DNA of 64,000 nt, taken from the NCBI RefSeq assembly GCF_001691555.1, contig NZ_MAYN01000008.1, forward strand, positions 886,617 through 950,616, in the 5' to 3' direction. The position numbers and the translations under genes were made by a program. Of the stretch, positions 22,405 to 32,415 are shown piece by piece; the first letter of the stretch is position 1, and the number at the start of each line of letters is the position of its first letter. This stretch comes from Pantoea eucrina. Its GTDB lineage: Bacteria > Pseudomonadota > Gammaproteobacteria > Enterobacterales > Enterobacteriaceae. A model generated the notes under the pieces. The model saw nothing but the letters and a program-made list of their open reading frames with translations, searched no databases and was not told the origin of the DNA.

Positions 22405-25400
22405 TTAACCGATGGTCATCAGGCTGGCGTTGCCGCCTGCCGCCGCGGTGTTGACGCTCAGCGACCGTTCAATCAGCAACCGCTCCAGCAGCAGATTGGT
22501 TTCCCCGCGGGCGAAGCCCTGGACGGAAACAATGGCGCCTTCGCGTGCAGCGATATCGGCACACAGCGTACGCAGCTGATCGGCATCACCGTGATAGATC
22601 ACCGCATCGAACTCACCGGACAGGGCATCTTTTGCCAGCCGGATGCGCTGCTGTACGGCCGACGGCAGCGATTTCAGCAGGCCACGATGCAGCTCATCAT
22701 CCTGCCACAGCGCCTGACTGCCCACGCTGGTAACCGCAGCCAGCTGGATCAGTGCATCCTGCTCATTATCGGCCAGACAGAGCACGCGTTCACGTGGCAG
22801 CAGGCTGAAGGTGTTGCGTTCGCCCGTCGGACCCGGCAGCAGACGCACCGTACCTGCCTGCGACAGCTCATCGTAACGCTGGCACAGCGCCTGCAGCGCT
22901 GGCTTATCCTGCGCCCAGCTTTGCAGCGCCTGGTGCGCGCCCATCAGCGTTGTGCGCACGCTGCTGTCGACCGGCTGCTCAGCATCCTGACGATCGAAGG
23001 TCAGGCGCAGCGCGCCATCCGGACGATTTGCCAGCAGGCGATAGAGATAGAGCGGACCACCCGCTTTCGGCCCGGTACCGGAGAGACCTTCGCCGCCAAA
23101 CGGCTGCACGCCTACCACGGCGCCGACCATATTACGGTTCACATAGAGGTTGCCAACGTGCGCGTTCGCGGTGACCTGCGCGATGGTTTCATCAATACGC
23201 GTGTGTACGCCCAGCGTCAGACCGTAGCCGGTGGCGTTGATTTGCTCAATCAGCTGCGGCAGGCTGCTGCGTGAGAAGCGCACCACGTGAAGCACCGGTC
23301 CGAAGATCTCTTTATCGAGATCGCTGACCTGATCCAGCTCAATCAGCGTAGGCTTGATAAAGGTGCCGCTCTCCCACTCTTTACGATCCTGCGCATTTTC
23401 CTGCACCGCCTGATAAACGGTAAAGCCTTTGTTGCGCATCGCCTGGATATGGCGCTCGATACCTTCTTTCGCTTCCTGGTCAATAACCGGACCAATATCG
23501 GTTGAGAGACGCTCCGGGTTGCCCATGCGGCACTCCGCCATCGCACCGCGCAGCATTTTGATGGTGTGATCGGCGGCGTCTTCCTGGATACAGAGCAGAC
23601 GCAGCGCCGAGCAGCGCTGACCCGCGCTGTCAAACGCCGAGGCAACGATATCCACCACTACCTGTTCGGTGAGGGCAGATGAGTCAACGATCATGGCATT
23701 CATGCCGCCGGTTTCGGCGATCAGCGGTGTCGGACGCCCCTGCGGATCGAGACGACCAGCAAGATTACGCTGCAGCAGGGTTGCCACGGCGGTGGAACCG
23801 GTGAACATCACGCCGCGTACGCGCTCATCGCCGGTGAGCTGTGCGCCCACGGTTTCACCCTGGCCAGGCAGCAGCTGCAGCACGCCGGCGGGCACGCCTG
23901 CATCCAGCAGGATCTGCACCGCCTGCGCCGCGATAAGTGGCGTCTGCTCGGCCGGTTTTGCCAGCACGCTGTTGCCGGCGGCGAGCGCGGCGGCAATCTG
24001 ACCGGTAAAGATCGCCAGCGGGAAGTTCCACGGGCTGATACAGACTACCGGACCCAGCGGACGATGCGTTTCGTTGTCAAAATCATCGCGTACCATGCCA
24101 GCGTAGTAGTAGAGGAAGTCGACCGCTTCGCGCACTTCGGCGATGGCATTGTTGTAAGTTTTGCCCGCTTCGCGCACCAGCAGACCAATCAGCTGCTGCA
24201 TCTGCGCTTCCATCGCCTGACCGGCGCGCTCGAGGATCGCTGCGCGCTCGGCTGGCGGGGTGGCAAACCAGATTGGTCCGGCGCTGACCGCCGCATCCAG
24301 CGCGGCAGAGACTTCCGTTTCAGTGGCTTCACGTACGCTGCCGACCACGTCAGCCGGCGCCGCCGGGTTCAGTACCGGCTGACTGACACCTGTTTCCGGG
24401 GTGCCCTCAATCATCGGCTGTGCCACCCATGGCTGGCTGGCGCTGTTCAGCAGGGCGCTGGAGAGTGAGGCGAGGCGATGTTCATTCGCAAGATCGAGAC
24501 CCGCTGAGTTAGGACGCTTGTCGCCATAGAGATCGCGCGGCAGCGGGATTTTAGGATGTGGCAGACCCACGGCGCCTTCGGCCGCACCCATTTTTTCCAC
24601 TGCCACTACCGGATCGGCAACCAGCTCATCTATCGGCAGGCTCTTATCGGCAATCCGGTTGACAAAGGAGGTGTTGGCGCCGTTTTCCAGCAGACGACGT
24701 ACCAGGTAAGCCAGCAGCGTTTCGTGCGTGCCTACCGGCGCGTAAATACGGCAGGGACGGCTAAGTTTGCCATCGGCCACTTTACCCACAACCTGTTCAT
24801 AGAGTGGCTCACCCATGCCGTGCAGGCACTGAAACTCATACTGACCCGGATAATAGTTATTGCCCGCCAGATGATAGATAGCGGCCAGCGTGTGGGCGTT
24901 GTGCGTGGCAAACTGTGGGTAGATCTGGCTTGGCACCGCCAGCAGCTTGCGTGCGCAGGCAAGATAGGAGATATCGGTATATACCTTACGCGTATAAACC
25001 GGATAGCCTTCAAGCCCTTCCATCTGCGCGCGCTTGATTTCGCTGTCCCAGTAAGCCCCTTTCACCAGACGGATCATCAGGCGGCGACGGCTGCGCTGTG
25101 CCAGATCGACCAGCGAGTCAATCAGCATCGGGCAGCGCTTCTGGTAAGCCTGAATCACGAAGCCGATCCCGTTCCAGCCCTCCAGCTCAGGTTCAAAACA
25201 GAGTTTTTCCAGCAGGTCCAGCGACAGCTCAAGACGATCGGCTTCTTCGGCATCGATATTGATCCCGATGTCATAGGAACGCGCCAGCAGCGTCAGCGAT
25301 TTCAGGATCGGATAGAGCTCTTCCATGACGCGATCGTACTGAGCGCGGCTGTAGCGCGGATGCAGCGCAGAAAGTTTGATTGAAATGCCCGGGCCTTCAT

Positions 25401-26349
25401 AGATGCCGCGTCCGTTGGAAGCTTTGCCGATCGCATGGATCGCCTGCTGGTAGGAGAGCAGATAGGCTTTGGCGTCGGCGGCGGTCAGGGCCGCTTCACC
25501 GAGCATATCGTAGGAGTAGCGGAAGCCTTTCTCTTCCAGCTTACGGGCGTTCGCCAGCGCTTCAGCAATGGTCTCGCCGGTAACGAACTGCTCGCCCATC
25601 AGGCGCATGGCCATATCCACGCCTTTGCGTACCAGCGGCTCACCGCTTTTACCGATAATGCGGTTCAGCGAGCGGGACATGCTCGCTTCGTTGTGCGTCG
25701 AAACCAGGCGTCCGGTAAACAGCAGGCCCCAGGTCGCGGCGTTAACAAACATGGATGAGCTGCGGCCCAGATGCGACTGCCAGTTACCGTTACTGATTTT
25801 GTCGCGGATCAGCGCATCGCGGGTAGGTTTATCCGGAATACGCAGCAGCGCTTCTGCCAGACACATCAGCGCCACGCCTTCCTGCGAAGAGAGGGAAAAC
25901 TCCTGTAAGAGGCTTTGCACCATTCCGGCGCGTCCGGTTGCACCTTTTTGGTGCCGCAGCTTGTCAGCCAGGCTGTAAGCCAGCTGGTGGGTCTTCTCTG
26001 CCAGCGCGGCGGGCAGGCGTGCCTGTTCCAGCAGCATCGGCACCGCTTCTGTCTCCGGGCGACGCCACGCGGCAGTGATCGCGGAGCGGGTAACCGACTG
26101 TGGAAGAATGTGCTCAGCAAAGTCGAGGAACGGCTGCAGGCTCTCTTCAGGCAGGCTCTCTTCCACCGTAGTGTCGCTGGCCTGCAGCGGGATTTCCGGC
26201 AAGGTTTCGCCCGCTTCAAGCTGGGTTAAGTAGTTGAAAATAGCCTGTTTAATCAGCCAGTGAGATGTGCGATCAACTTTCTGTGCTGCCAGCTTAATGC
26301 GGTCGCGGGTGGCTTCATCCAGCTTCACCCCCATGGTCGTTGTTCCCAT
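22405..26349 (-). CDS. putA: Trifunctional proline utilisation protein PutA
   Basis: This 1314-residue enzyme oxidises proline to glutamate and also represses the put genes. An N-terminal ribbon-helix-helix DNA-binding segment (about 1-47, MGVKLDEATRDRIKLAAQKV) is followed by the FAD-dependent proline dehydrogenase barrel (about 260-610, with ISIKLSALHPRYSRAQ and RLVKGAYWDSEIKRAQ). The NAD-dependent P5C dehydrogenase (about 650-1120) has SPWNFPLAIFTGQIAAALA and catalytic Cys in DSAGQRCSALR. A C-terminal domain ends in NASLMTIG as in E. coli. The start gives MGTTTMGVKL as in E. coli. It is divergent from putP across a 528-bp control region. Confidence 0.98.
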   Translation of the reverse strand: MGTTTMGVKLDEATRDRIKLAAQKVDRTSHWLIKQAIFNYLTQLEAGETLPEIPLQASDTTVEESLPEESLQPFLDFAEHILPQSVTRSAITAAWRRPETEAVPMLLEQARLPAALAEKTHQLAYSLADKLRHQKGATGRAGMVQSLLQEFSLSSQEGVALMCLAEALLRIPDKPTRDALIRDKISNGNWQSHLGRSSSMFVNAATWGLLFTGRLVSTHNEASMSRSLNRIIGKSGEPLVRKGVDMAMRLMGEQFVTGETIAEALANARKLEEKGFRYSYDMLGEAALTAADAKAYLLSYQQAIHAIGKASNGRGIYEGPGISIKLSALHPRYSRAQYDRVMEELYPILKSLTLLARSYDIGINIDAEEADRLELSLDLLEKLCFEPELEGWNGIGFVIQAYQKRCPMLIDSLVDLAQRSRRRLMIRLVKGAYWDSEIKRAQMEGLEGYPVYTRKVYTDISYLACARKLLAVPSQIYPQFATHNAHTLAAIYHLAGNNYYPGQYEFQCLHGMGEPLYEQVVGKVADGKLSRPCRIYAPVGTHETLLAYLVRRLLENGANTSFVNRIADKSLPIDELVADPVVAVEKMGAAEGAVGLPHPKIPLPRDLYGDKRPNSAGLDLANEHRLASLSSALLNSASQPWVAQPMIEGTPETGVSQPVLNPAAPADVVGSVREATETEVSAALDAAVSAGPIWFATPPAERAAILERAGQAMEAQMQQLIGLLVREAGKTYNNAIAEVREAVDFLYYYAGMVRDDFDNETHRPLGPVVCISPWNFPLAIFTGQIAAALAAGNSVLAKPAEQTPLIAAQAVQILLDAGVPAGVLQLLPGQGETVGAQLTGDERVRGVMFTGSTAVATLLQRNLAGRLDPQGRPTPLIAETGGMNAMIVDSSALTEQVVVDIVASAFDSAGQRCSALRLLCIQEDAADHTIKMLRGAMAECRMGNPERLSTDIGPVIDQEAKEGIERHIQAMRNKGFTVYQAVQENAQDRKEWESGTFIKPTLIELDQVSDLDKEIFGPVLHVVRFSRSSLPQLIEQINATGYGLTLGVHTRIDETIAQVTANAHVGNLYVNRNMVGAVVGVQPFGGEGLSGTGPKAGGPLYLYRLLANRPDGALRLTFDRQDAEQPVDSSVRTTLMGAHQALQSWAQDKPALQALCQRYDELSQAGTVRLLPGPTGERNTFSLLPRERVLCLADNEQDALIQLAAVTSVGSQALWQDDELHRGLLKSLPSAVQQRIRLAKDALSGEFDAVIYHGDADQLRTLCADIAAREGAIVSVQGFARGETNLLLERLLIERSLSVNTAAAGGNASLMTIG

Positions 26350-26877
26350 GAATTCCTCGTCTTAAAAAGTAAATCAACATCAGCGTGGGCTGCACTATCA
26401 CCCAGGTTGCAACTTTGTGCAACCATGTTAAATGTGACTCAGGTAGCACGCTTTCAAACCGCTTATTTGTTAACAACAAAGAAACGGCACGTTTCTTGCT
26501 GCAAGAATCTCGCCAGAGTTGCAACCGGGGTCAGAAAACCGCGAAAAACCGCTTTTCTGGTGCAACCAAAAGTTTGAGCGGGCGCAACCTTTGAGCAAAG
26601 AAATGAGAAAGAGAGGTGAAACCCAGGTAACAGGTGTGTTAAATCCATTGTGCACATCGCACCTTTGCGGCAGGATACCGCGCCTTAAGAGAAATTCGCT
26701 TCTCTGGCGGCGGTAACGCGCAGTGGCCACCCCGTTCCGGTGCTGCCGCGCTGATTCGACTGCCGTGATTCAGACGGGTAAGTGATAAGTCGCGCCAGGG
26801 AGACGCCCGGCCAGAACTGTTCAGGCAGGGCGGGCAAACAATTTCTCTTAAGCAATTACATAATAAGTGGAGAGAGT
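26350..26877. promoter_or_regulatory. putA-putP control region with PutA operator motifs
   Basis: The RHH domain of PutA recognises GTTGCA. This 528-bp divergent region holds GTTGCA at 26406-26411, TGCAAC at 26418-26423, GTTGCAAC at 26518-26525 (both orientations overlap) and TGCAAC at 26561-26566. Several sites are grouped in two clusters, one near putA and one mid-region, which fits cooperative repression of both genes without proline. No gene is seen in the region. Confidence 0.75.
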
Positions 26878-28362
26878 ATGAGTATAAGTACACCAATGCT
26901 GGTGACCTTTATTATCTATATCCTTGGGATGGTGTTGATAGGGTTTATCGCTTACCGGTCAACAAAAAACTTTGATGATTATATTCTGGGCGGCCGCAGC
27001 CTGGGCAGTTTTGTTACGGCGCTCTCAGCCGGTGCCTCCGATATGAGTGGCTGGCTGCTGATGGGCCTGCCTGGTGCCATCTTTCTGTCCGGCATCTCTG
27101 AAAGCTGGATCGCTATCGGCCTGACGATTGGCGCCTGGCTGAACTGGAAAATTGTGGCGGGTCGCCTGCGTGTGCAGACCGAGCATCACGATAACGCCCT
27201 GACGCTGCCTGACTTCTTTACCAGCCGCTTTGAAGACAAAAGCAAACTGCTGCGCGTGATCTCCGCGGTAGTTATCCTGATTTTCTTCACCATTTACTGC
27301 GCCTCGGGCGTGGTAGCCGGTGCGCGCCTGTTTGAAAGCACCTTTGGTATGGATTACCAGACTGCGCTCTGGGCGGGTGCTGCGGCCACCATTCTCTATA
27401 CGCTGGTAGGCGGCTTTCTAGCGGTGAGCTGGACCGATACGGTACAGGCAACGCTGATGATCTTCGCACTGATCCTGACGCCGGTGATTGTAATTATCGC
27501 CGTAGGCGGTTTTGACGACTCACTGGCAGTGATCCGTGAGAAGAGCGTGGAAAACCTCGATATGCTGAAAGGACTCAATTTTGTCGCGGTGATTTCGCTG
27601 CTGGGCTGGGGGCTGGGCTACTTCGGGCAGCCGCATATTCTGGCACGCTTTATGGCGGCAGATTCCCATCGTTCCATCCGTACTGCCCGTCGCATCGGGA
27701 TGGCGTGGATGATCTTCTGCCTGGCGGGCGCGGTGGCCGTGGGCTTCTTTGGTATTGCTTATTTCCAGAACAACCCGGCGCAGGCCGCAGGCGTTACGCA
27801 GAACGGAGAGCGTATCTTTATCGAGCTGACGCGTATTCTGTTTAATCCGTGGATCGCCGGTATTCTGCTGTCAGCCATTCTTGCGGCAGTGATGTCTACC
27901 CTGAGCTGCCAGCTGCTGGTCTGTTCAAGCGCATTAACGGAAGATCTCTATAAAGGCTTCCTGCGCAAAAATGCCAGTCAGAAAGAACTGGTATGGGTAG
28001 GACGCGCCATGGTGCTGCTGATTGCGCTGATCGCCATTGCACTGGCGTCTAACCCCGATAACCGGGTGCTGGGCCTGGTGAGCTATGCATGGGCTGGTTT
28101 TGGCGCGGCGTTTGGTCCGGTTGTGCTGTTTGGTGTCTGCTGGAAGCGCATGACGCGCAACGGCGCACTGGCGGGTATGGTGATTGGTGCGGCAACGGTA
28201 CTGCTGTGGAAACAGTATGGTTATACCGAGCTGTATGAGATCATTCCGGGCTTCATTTTTGCCAGCATCGCCATCGTGGTCTTCAGCCTGGCAGGCAAAG
28301 CTCCTTCTGCCGCCGCACAGCAGCGTTTCGCCGCTGCGGAAGCAGAATACCAGGCAGATTAA
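26878..28362 (+). CDS. putP: Sodium/proline symporter PutP
   Basis: This 494-residue inner-membrane Na+/proline symporter of the SSS family has about 13 helices. Recognisable are the N-terminal MVLIGFIAYRSTKNFDDYILGG, the substrate/Na+ region SLGSFVTALSAGASDMSGWL, and GWGLGYFGQPHILARFMA. The ATG at 26878 is preceded by GGAGAG and gives the conserved N-terminus; longer readings enter the control region. Regulated with putA by the divergent operators. Confidence 0.97.
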   Translation: MSISTPMLVTFIIYILGMVLIGFIAYRSTKNFDDYILGGRSLGSFVTALSAGASDMSGWLLMGLPGAIFLSGISESWIAIGLTIGAWLNWKIVAGRLRVQTEHHDNALTLPDFFTSRFEDKSKLLRVISAVVILIFFTIYCASGVVAGARLFESTFGMDYQTALWAGAAATILYTLVGGFLAVSWTDTVQATLMIFALILTPVIVIIAVGGFDDSLAVIREKSVENLDMLKGLNFVAVISLLGWGLGYFGQPHILARFMAADSHRSIRTARRIGMAWMIFCLAGAVAVGFFGIAYFQNNPAQAAGVTQNGERIFIELTRILFNPWIAGILLSAILAAVMSTLSCQLLVCSSALTEDLYKGFLRKNASQKELVWVGRAMVLLIALIAIALASNPDNRVLGLVSYAWAGFGAAFGPVVLFGVCWKRMTRNGALAGMVIGAATVLLWKQYGYTELYEIIPGFIFASIAIVVFSLAGKAPSAAAQQRFAAAEAEYQAD

Positions 28363-28396
28363 GGTATTCGCGCGGTGCGTTCCGGCACCGTTATTA

Positions 28397-28426
28397 CAGA
28401 GGAGGCACATCGCTGTGCCTCCTCTG
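28397..28426 (+). terminator. Strong hairpin after putP
   Basis: A perfect 13-bp stem (CAGAGGAGGCACA / TGTGCCTCCTCTG) with loop TCGC lies 34 bases after putP. It lacks a U tract, so it may be an mRNA-stabilising or weak termination element. Confidence 0.55.
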
Positions 28427-28540
28427 CACGTCTGATACGTCAGGCAAAAAGATCTCAGCTGTTTTATCCGGACGCCCATTCCCCTGATTTCTCCCCACGC
28501 AGCAAAATAATTTCCCGCAGTGACTTGTTTTTTTCTCGGC

Positions 28541-28559
28541 GATAATGATAATCGATATC
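28541..28559 (+). promoter_or_regulatory. Fur box of efeUOB
   Basis: GATAATGATAATCGATATC matches 17 of 19 positions of the Fur consensus, 61 bases before efeU. It predicts iron repression of the operon. Confidence 0.88.
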
Positions 28560-28619
28560 GTTCGCACTTTACGTTTTTTTACGACAGATTTACCCTGCTA
28601 AACACTTAAGAGGCAAACG

Positions 28620-29453
28620 ATGTTTGTTCCGTTTCTCATTATGCTTCGTGAAGGTCTGGAAGCGGCGCTGATTGTCAGCCTGATCGCCAGCTACCTGAAG
28701 CGCACCGGGCGTACCCGATGGTTTCCGGCCATGTGGGGCGGGGTGATAGCCGCTATTGTTCTCTGCGCGGGGCTGGGTATGGCCATCAATGCCACCACCG
28801 GTGAGTTTCCGCAGAGGCAGCAGGAGCTGTTTGAAGGTGTGGTTGCGCTGATTGCGGTAGCGATGCTGACCACTATGGTGTTCTGGATGCGCAAAGTCGC
28901 ACGCAGCATGCGCCTGACGCTGGAAAAATCCGTTGATCAGGCGCTGGAAAAGCGGGGCGGCAGCGGCCTGCCGCTGGTGATGATGGTGTTTCTCGCCGTG
29001 GCGCGCGAAGGACTGGAATCGGTGTTTTTTCTGCTGGCAGCCTTTACGCAGGATGTTGGCTACGCTCCGCCTGCGGGCGCGCTGCTCGGCCTGCTGACCG
29101 CAGCGCTGCTCGGTATGCTGATCTATTACGGCGGCGTCCGCCTTAATCTGGCGCACTTTTTCCGCTGGAGCAGCCTGTTTATTCTGTTTGTTGCCGCCGG
29201 ACTTGCGGCCGGCGCAATCCGCGCTTTTCATGAGGCCGGATTATGGAACCACTTTCAGGCAACGGCGTTTGATATAAGCAACGTGCTCTCCACGCATTCC
29301 CTGGCCGGTACGCTGCTTGAAGGCCTGCTTGGCTATCAGGAGGCCCCCAGCGTCAGTGAAGTCGCAGCCTGGCTGATCTACCTGGTGCCGGCGCTGCTGC
29401 TGTTCTTTTTCCCGACGCCTCCTGCTCCGGCTGCTGCACGCAGCCTGCGCTGA
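28620..29453 (+). CDS. efeU: Ferrous iron permease EfeU
   Basis: This 277-residue inner-membrane permease of the FTR1/OFeT family imports iron. Two REGLE iron-binding motifs are present (residues 10-14, LREGLEAAL, and about 135, AREGLESV) within seven predicted helices. The gene is intact here, whereas it is frameshifted in E. coli K-12. First gene of efeUOB under a Fur box; ATG follows TTAAGAGGC. Confidence 0.95.
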   Translation: MFVPFLIMLREGLEAALIVSLIASYLKRTGRTRWFPAMWGGVIAAIVLCAGLGMAINATTGEFPQRQQELFEGVVALIAVAMLTTMVFWMRKVARSMRLTLEKSVDQALEKRGGSGLPLVMMVFLAVAREGLESVFFLLAAFTQDVGYAPPAGALLGLLTAALLGMLIYYGGVRLNLAHFFRWSSLFILFVAAGLAAGAIRAFHEAGLWNHFQATAFDISNVLSTHSLAGTLLEGLLGYQEAPSVSEVAAWLIYLVPALLLFFFPTPPAPAAARSLR

Positions 29454-29495
29454 TTACCGATTGTCATAACCTGACTCTTTAACACGGATACCCTC

Positions 29496-30608
29496 ATGAA
29501 TACGCCTTTACGCACTACCGCTTCCTTCATCGCGCTGCTGCTTTCCGGTACTGCCGCCGCAGCGATCCCGCAGTTCACCGTCACCGTTACGGACAAACAG
29601 TGTGAGCCGATGACGCTGAACGTGCCGGCGGGTAAAAGTCAGTTCATTATTAAGAATCACAGTCAGAAAGCGCTGGAGTGGGAGATCCTGAAAGGGGTCA
29701 TGGTGGTGGAAGAGCGGGAAAATATCGCGCCGGGCTTCACGCAAAAGCTGACGGCAAATCTGGAAGCGGGTGAGTATGAGATGACCTGCGGCCTGCTGAG
29801 CAATCCCAAAGGCAAACTAACGGTGACCGGATCGGGGCAGTCATCAGCCTCAGAGCAGAAAGAGCTGCTGCAGCTGGCTCAGCCTATCGCCGACTACAAA
29901 GCTTACGTTCTCAATGAAGTTAACGCGCTGGTCAGCAGTACCAAAGCGTTTACGGCAGCCATCAACGCAGGCGACGGGGACAAAGCCAGAGCGCTCTACG
30001 CACCGACCCGCGCCCACTACGAGCGTATTGAGCCTGTTGCCGAACTCTTCTCCGATCTGGATGGCACGATTGATGCCCGTGAAGATGATTTTGAGCAGAA
30101 AGCGGCGGATCCTGGATTCACCGGTTTCCACCGGCTGGAGAAACTGCTGTTTGCCGACCGCACAACGACCGGTGCCGCTCCTTTTGCCAGCCAGCTTAAT
30201 GAGGATGTAAAAGCGCTGCAGGCGCGCATCAGCGCGCTGGCATTTTCGCCGGTTAAAGTTGTGGGGGGCGCAGCCGGTCTGATTGAAGAGGTCGCTTCGA
30301 GCAAAATCTCCGGAGAAGAAGATCGTTACAGCCGCACTGACCTCTCAGACTTCCGGGCAAACGTCGACGGCGCGCAGAAAATTGTCTCATTACTGCGCCC
30401 GCTGTTGCAGCAGCGTAATCCGCAGCTTCTGACGAAAATCGATACGAACTTCAGTAAAGTTGACGTCATACTGGATAAATACCGTACGGCGGACGGTTTT
30501 GCATCGTATGAGAAGCTGACGGTAGCCGATCGCAATGCGTTAAAAGCGCCGATTACCGTGCTGGCGGAAGATCTCTCCTTGCTGCGCGGCACGCTGGGCC
30601 TTGATTAA
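29496..30608 (+). CDS. efeO: Periplasmic iron-uptake protein EfeO
   Basis: This 370-residue exported protein has a signal peptide (about 1-22), an N-terminal cupredoxin-like domain ([21 protein letters not shown], then [11 protein letters not shown]) and a C-terminal M75 imelysin-like domain with the [10 protein letters not shown] motif (HxxE type). It works with EfeB and EfeU in acid-favoured iron uptake. It lies 42 bases after efeU and 2 bases before efeB. Confidence 0.95.
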   Translation: MNTPLRTTASFIALLLSGTAAAAIPQFTVTVTDKQCEPMTLNVPAGKSQFIIKNHSQKALEWEILKGVMVVEERENIAPGFTQKLTANLEAGEYEMTCGLLSNPKGKLTVTGSGQSSASEQKELLQLAQPIADYKAYVLNEVNALVSSTKAFTAAINAGDGDKARALYAPTRAHYERIEPVAELFSDLDGTIDAREDDFEQKAADPGFTGFHRLEKLLFADRTTTGAAPFASQLNEDVKALQARISALAFSPVKVVGGAAGLIEEVASSKISGEEDRYSRTDLSDFRANVDGAQKIVSLLRPLLQQRNPQLLTKIDTNFSKVDVILDKYRTADGFASYEKLTVADRNALKAPITVLAEDLSLLRGTLGLD

Positions 30609-30610
30609 CC

Positions 30611-31888
30611 ATGACTAAACAGCATGATGCCATGCAGCCGGCGCGCCGTCGGTTACTGCAGGGGCTGGGTGTGTTGGGCGGTGCGGCTGTACTCGGGGGC
30701 AGCTGTCCGTTTCACGCTGGCGCAGCGGAACATTTTTCTCCGGGAACGGTTGCACCTGATGCGCGTCAGCAGGTGCAACCGTTTTACGGTGAGCATCAGG
30801 CGGGCATCCTGACGCCGCAGCAGGCCGCCATGATGCTGGTGGCATTTGACGTACTGGCCGGCAGTAAAGCGGAGCTGACGCGTTTACTGCGTCTGCTGAC
30901 AGCAAGGTTTGCGTTTCTGACGCAGGGCGGGCTTGCGCCTGCAGTAACGAATCCGCAACTGCCGCCGGCTGATTCCGGCATTCTGGGTGCCACCATTGCG
31001 CCGGATAACCTGACGCTGACGCTATCCGTGGGCAGTTCACTGTTTGACGAACGCTTTGGACTGGGCGCGCATAAGCCGGCACAGCTGCAGACGATGACGC
31101 GCTTTCCTAATGATTCGCTCGACGCCAGCCAGTGTCACGGGGATCTACTGATTCAGATCTGCGCCAACAGTCAGGACACCGTGATCCACGCGCTGCGCGA
31201 CATCATCAAACACACGCCCGACTTGCTGGCGGTACGCTGGCGGCGCGAAGGGTTTATTCCCGATCGTGCAGCGCGCAGTAACGGGCAGGAAACCCCGATT
31301 AACCTGCTGGGTTTCAAAGATGGCACGGCAAATCCGGATACGCAGAATGACGCGCTGATGAACCGCATGCTGTGGGTGACGGCCGATCAGCAGGAGCCTG
31401 CCTGGACATATGGTGGCAGCTATCAGGCGGTGCGGATTATTCGTTTCCGCGTTGAGCAATGGGATCGCACCCCGCTGGGTGAGCAGCAGACTATTTTTGG
31501 TCGTGAAAAGCTCAGTGGCGCGCCGCTCGGCAGACAGCATGAGCATGATGAGCCGGATTACGCCAGCGATCCGGATGGTGAGGTCATTGCGCTTGATGCC
31601 CATATCCGGCTTGCCAACCCGCGCACGCCGGAGACGGCTGACAGCCTGATGCTGCGACGCGGCTACAGCTACTCCGCAGGGATCACTGGCGCAGGGCAGC
31701 TTGATATGGGATTGCTGTTTATCTGCTATCAGCACGATCTCAGCAAAGGTTTTATCACGGTGCAGCAGCGGCTTAACGGTGAGGCGCTGGAAGAGTATGT
31801 GCGACCTGTCGGCGGGGGGTACTTTTTTGCGCTGCCGGGCGTGCCGGATAGCGCTCACTATCTTGGGCAGTCGTTAATCGAAGCCTGA
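30611..31888 (+). CDS. efeB: Tat-exported haem peroxidase EfeB
   Basis: This 425-residue DyP-type peroxidase is exported folded by Tat: the N-terminus reads [19 protein letters not shown], a twin-arginine signal. DyP features include [10 protein letters not shown] with the catalytic Asp, and the C-terminal [17 protein letters not shown]. The proximal His should lie in the region around [16 protein letters not shown]. It completes the efeUOB operon with a 2-base gap to efeO and is followed by a terminator. Confidence 0.95.
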   Translation: MTKQHDAMQPARRRLLQGLGVLGGAAVLGGSCPFHAGAAEHFSPGTVAPDARQQVQPFYGEHQAGILTPQQAAMMLVAFDVLAGSKAELTRLLRLLTARFAFLTQGGLAPAVTNPQLPPADSGILGATIAPDNLTLTLSVGSSLFDERFGLGAHKPAQLQTMTRFPNDSLDASQCHGDLLIQICANSQDTVIHALRDIIKHTPDLLAVRWRREGFIPDRAARSNGQETPINLLGFKDGTANPDTQNDALMNRMLWVTADQQEPAWTYGGSYQAVRIIRFRVEQWDRTPLGEQQTIFGREKLSGAPLGRQHEHDEPDYASDPDGEVIALDAHIRLANPRTPETADSLMLRRGYSYSAGITGAGQLDMGLLFICYQHDLSKGFITVQQRLNGEALEEYVRPVGGGYFFALPGVPDSAHYLGQSLIEA

Positions 31889-31937
31889 ACCCGGTTGCCG
31901 TTACCCGGCATCATGCTTTATAGCTCTCCGCCTCATG

Positions 31938-31966
31938 AAAGGATCCGTAAAGGATCCTTTTTGTTT
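31938..31966 (+). terminator. Rho-independent terminator of efeUOB
   Basis: The stem AAAGGATCC / GGATCCTTT with a 5-base loop (GTAAA) is followed by TTGTTTTT, 50 bases after efeB. Confidence 0.9.
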
Positions 31967-32415
31967 TTATTTATTGCATTGATATTTATGTCTTTTTATC
32001 TTTTTTGGGTATCGACCGATCGCCACTAAAAATCTTAATTTGCATCGAAAAGTAAAAATAGTGTTGCAAATTTTCGGCGCTATGTTTCACTTTAATCATA
32101 AGCGTTGTCAGTTATGTGGCATCTGCCACTGGAGTTCGCGCATGAGGTGTTCCATTCCGGAACCAGCAGGTGTAACACAGCAAGCGCAGTTCTCTGCGGG
32201 GGAGACCCTCCTGTCAGCGTTTTACTTTCCATCCATCCACTATCTTCTTCAATCAGTCCGTGTTTATCCGGTGCGCTGCGGCGTTTCGGCGCTGTTGTAC
32301 ACCCCCGTTTGTCTATCAGTACGGCTACAAGGAAGCCAATGTAACCTCTAAAGCGTTCAAGTCATCGCCGCGGGTGATCCGTCGCGATTCATGAAACCAA
32401 CTGTAAGGTGCCACT
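31967..32415. other. Long upstream region of phoH
   Basis: About 450 bases separate the efe terminator from phoH. No clear gene is present. Several short inverted repeats (GTTCC/GGAAC near 32150, CGCAG/CTGCG near 32190, GGGAGACCC near 32200) suggest a structured mRNA leader. A minimal start-stop frame (ATGTAA at about 32340) lies behind AAGGA. No convincing PHO box was found. Confidence 0.35.

Noticed and set aside
22080..22454. Long frames across the palindrome array (also 21931-22299 on the minus strand)
   Set aside because: They consist of translated repeat units with no ribosome site; the repetitive peptides follow the DNA repeat exactly.
24556..25383. 275-codon plus-strand frame opposite putA
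   Set aside because: It lies fully inside putA in antisense; GC-rich DNA gives such frames routinely.
32170..32260. yybP-ykoY-type manganese riboswitch before phoH
   Set aside because: Only a loose resemblance (GGGGGAGACC); the conserved core and long-range pairing were not found.
32295..32304. TTGTACA match upstream of phoH
   Set aside because: A single half-site without a partner or promoter layout like the other three sites.
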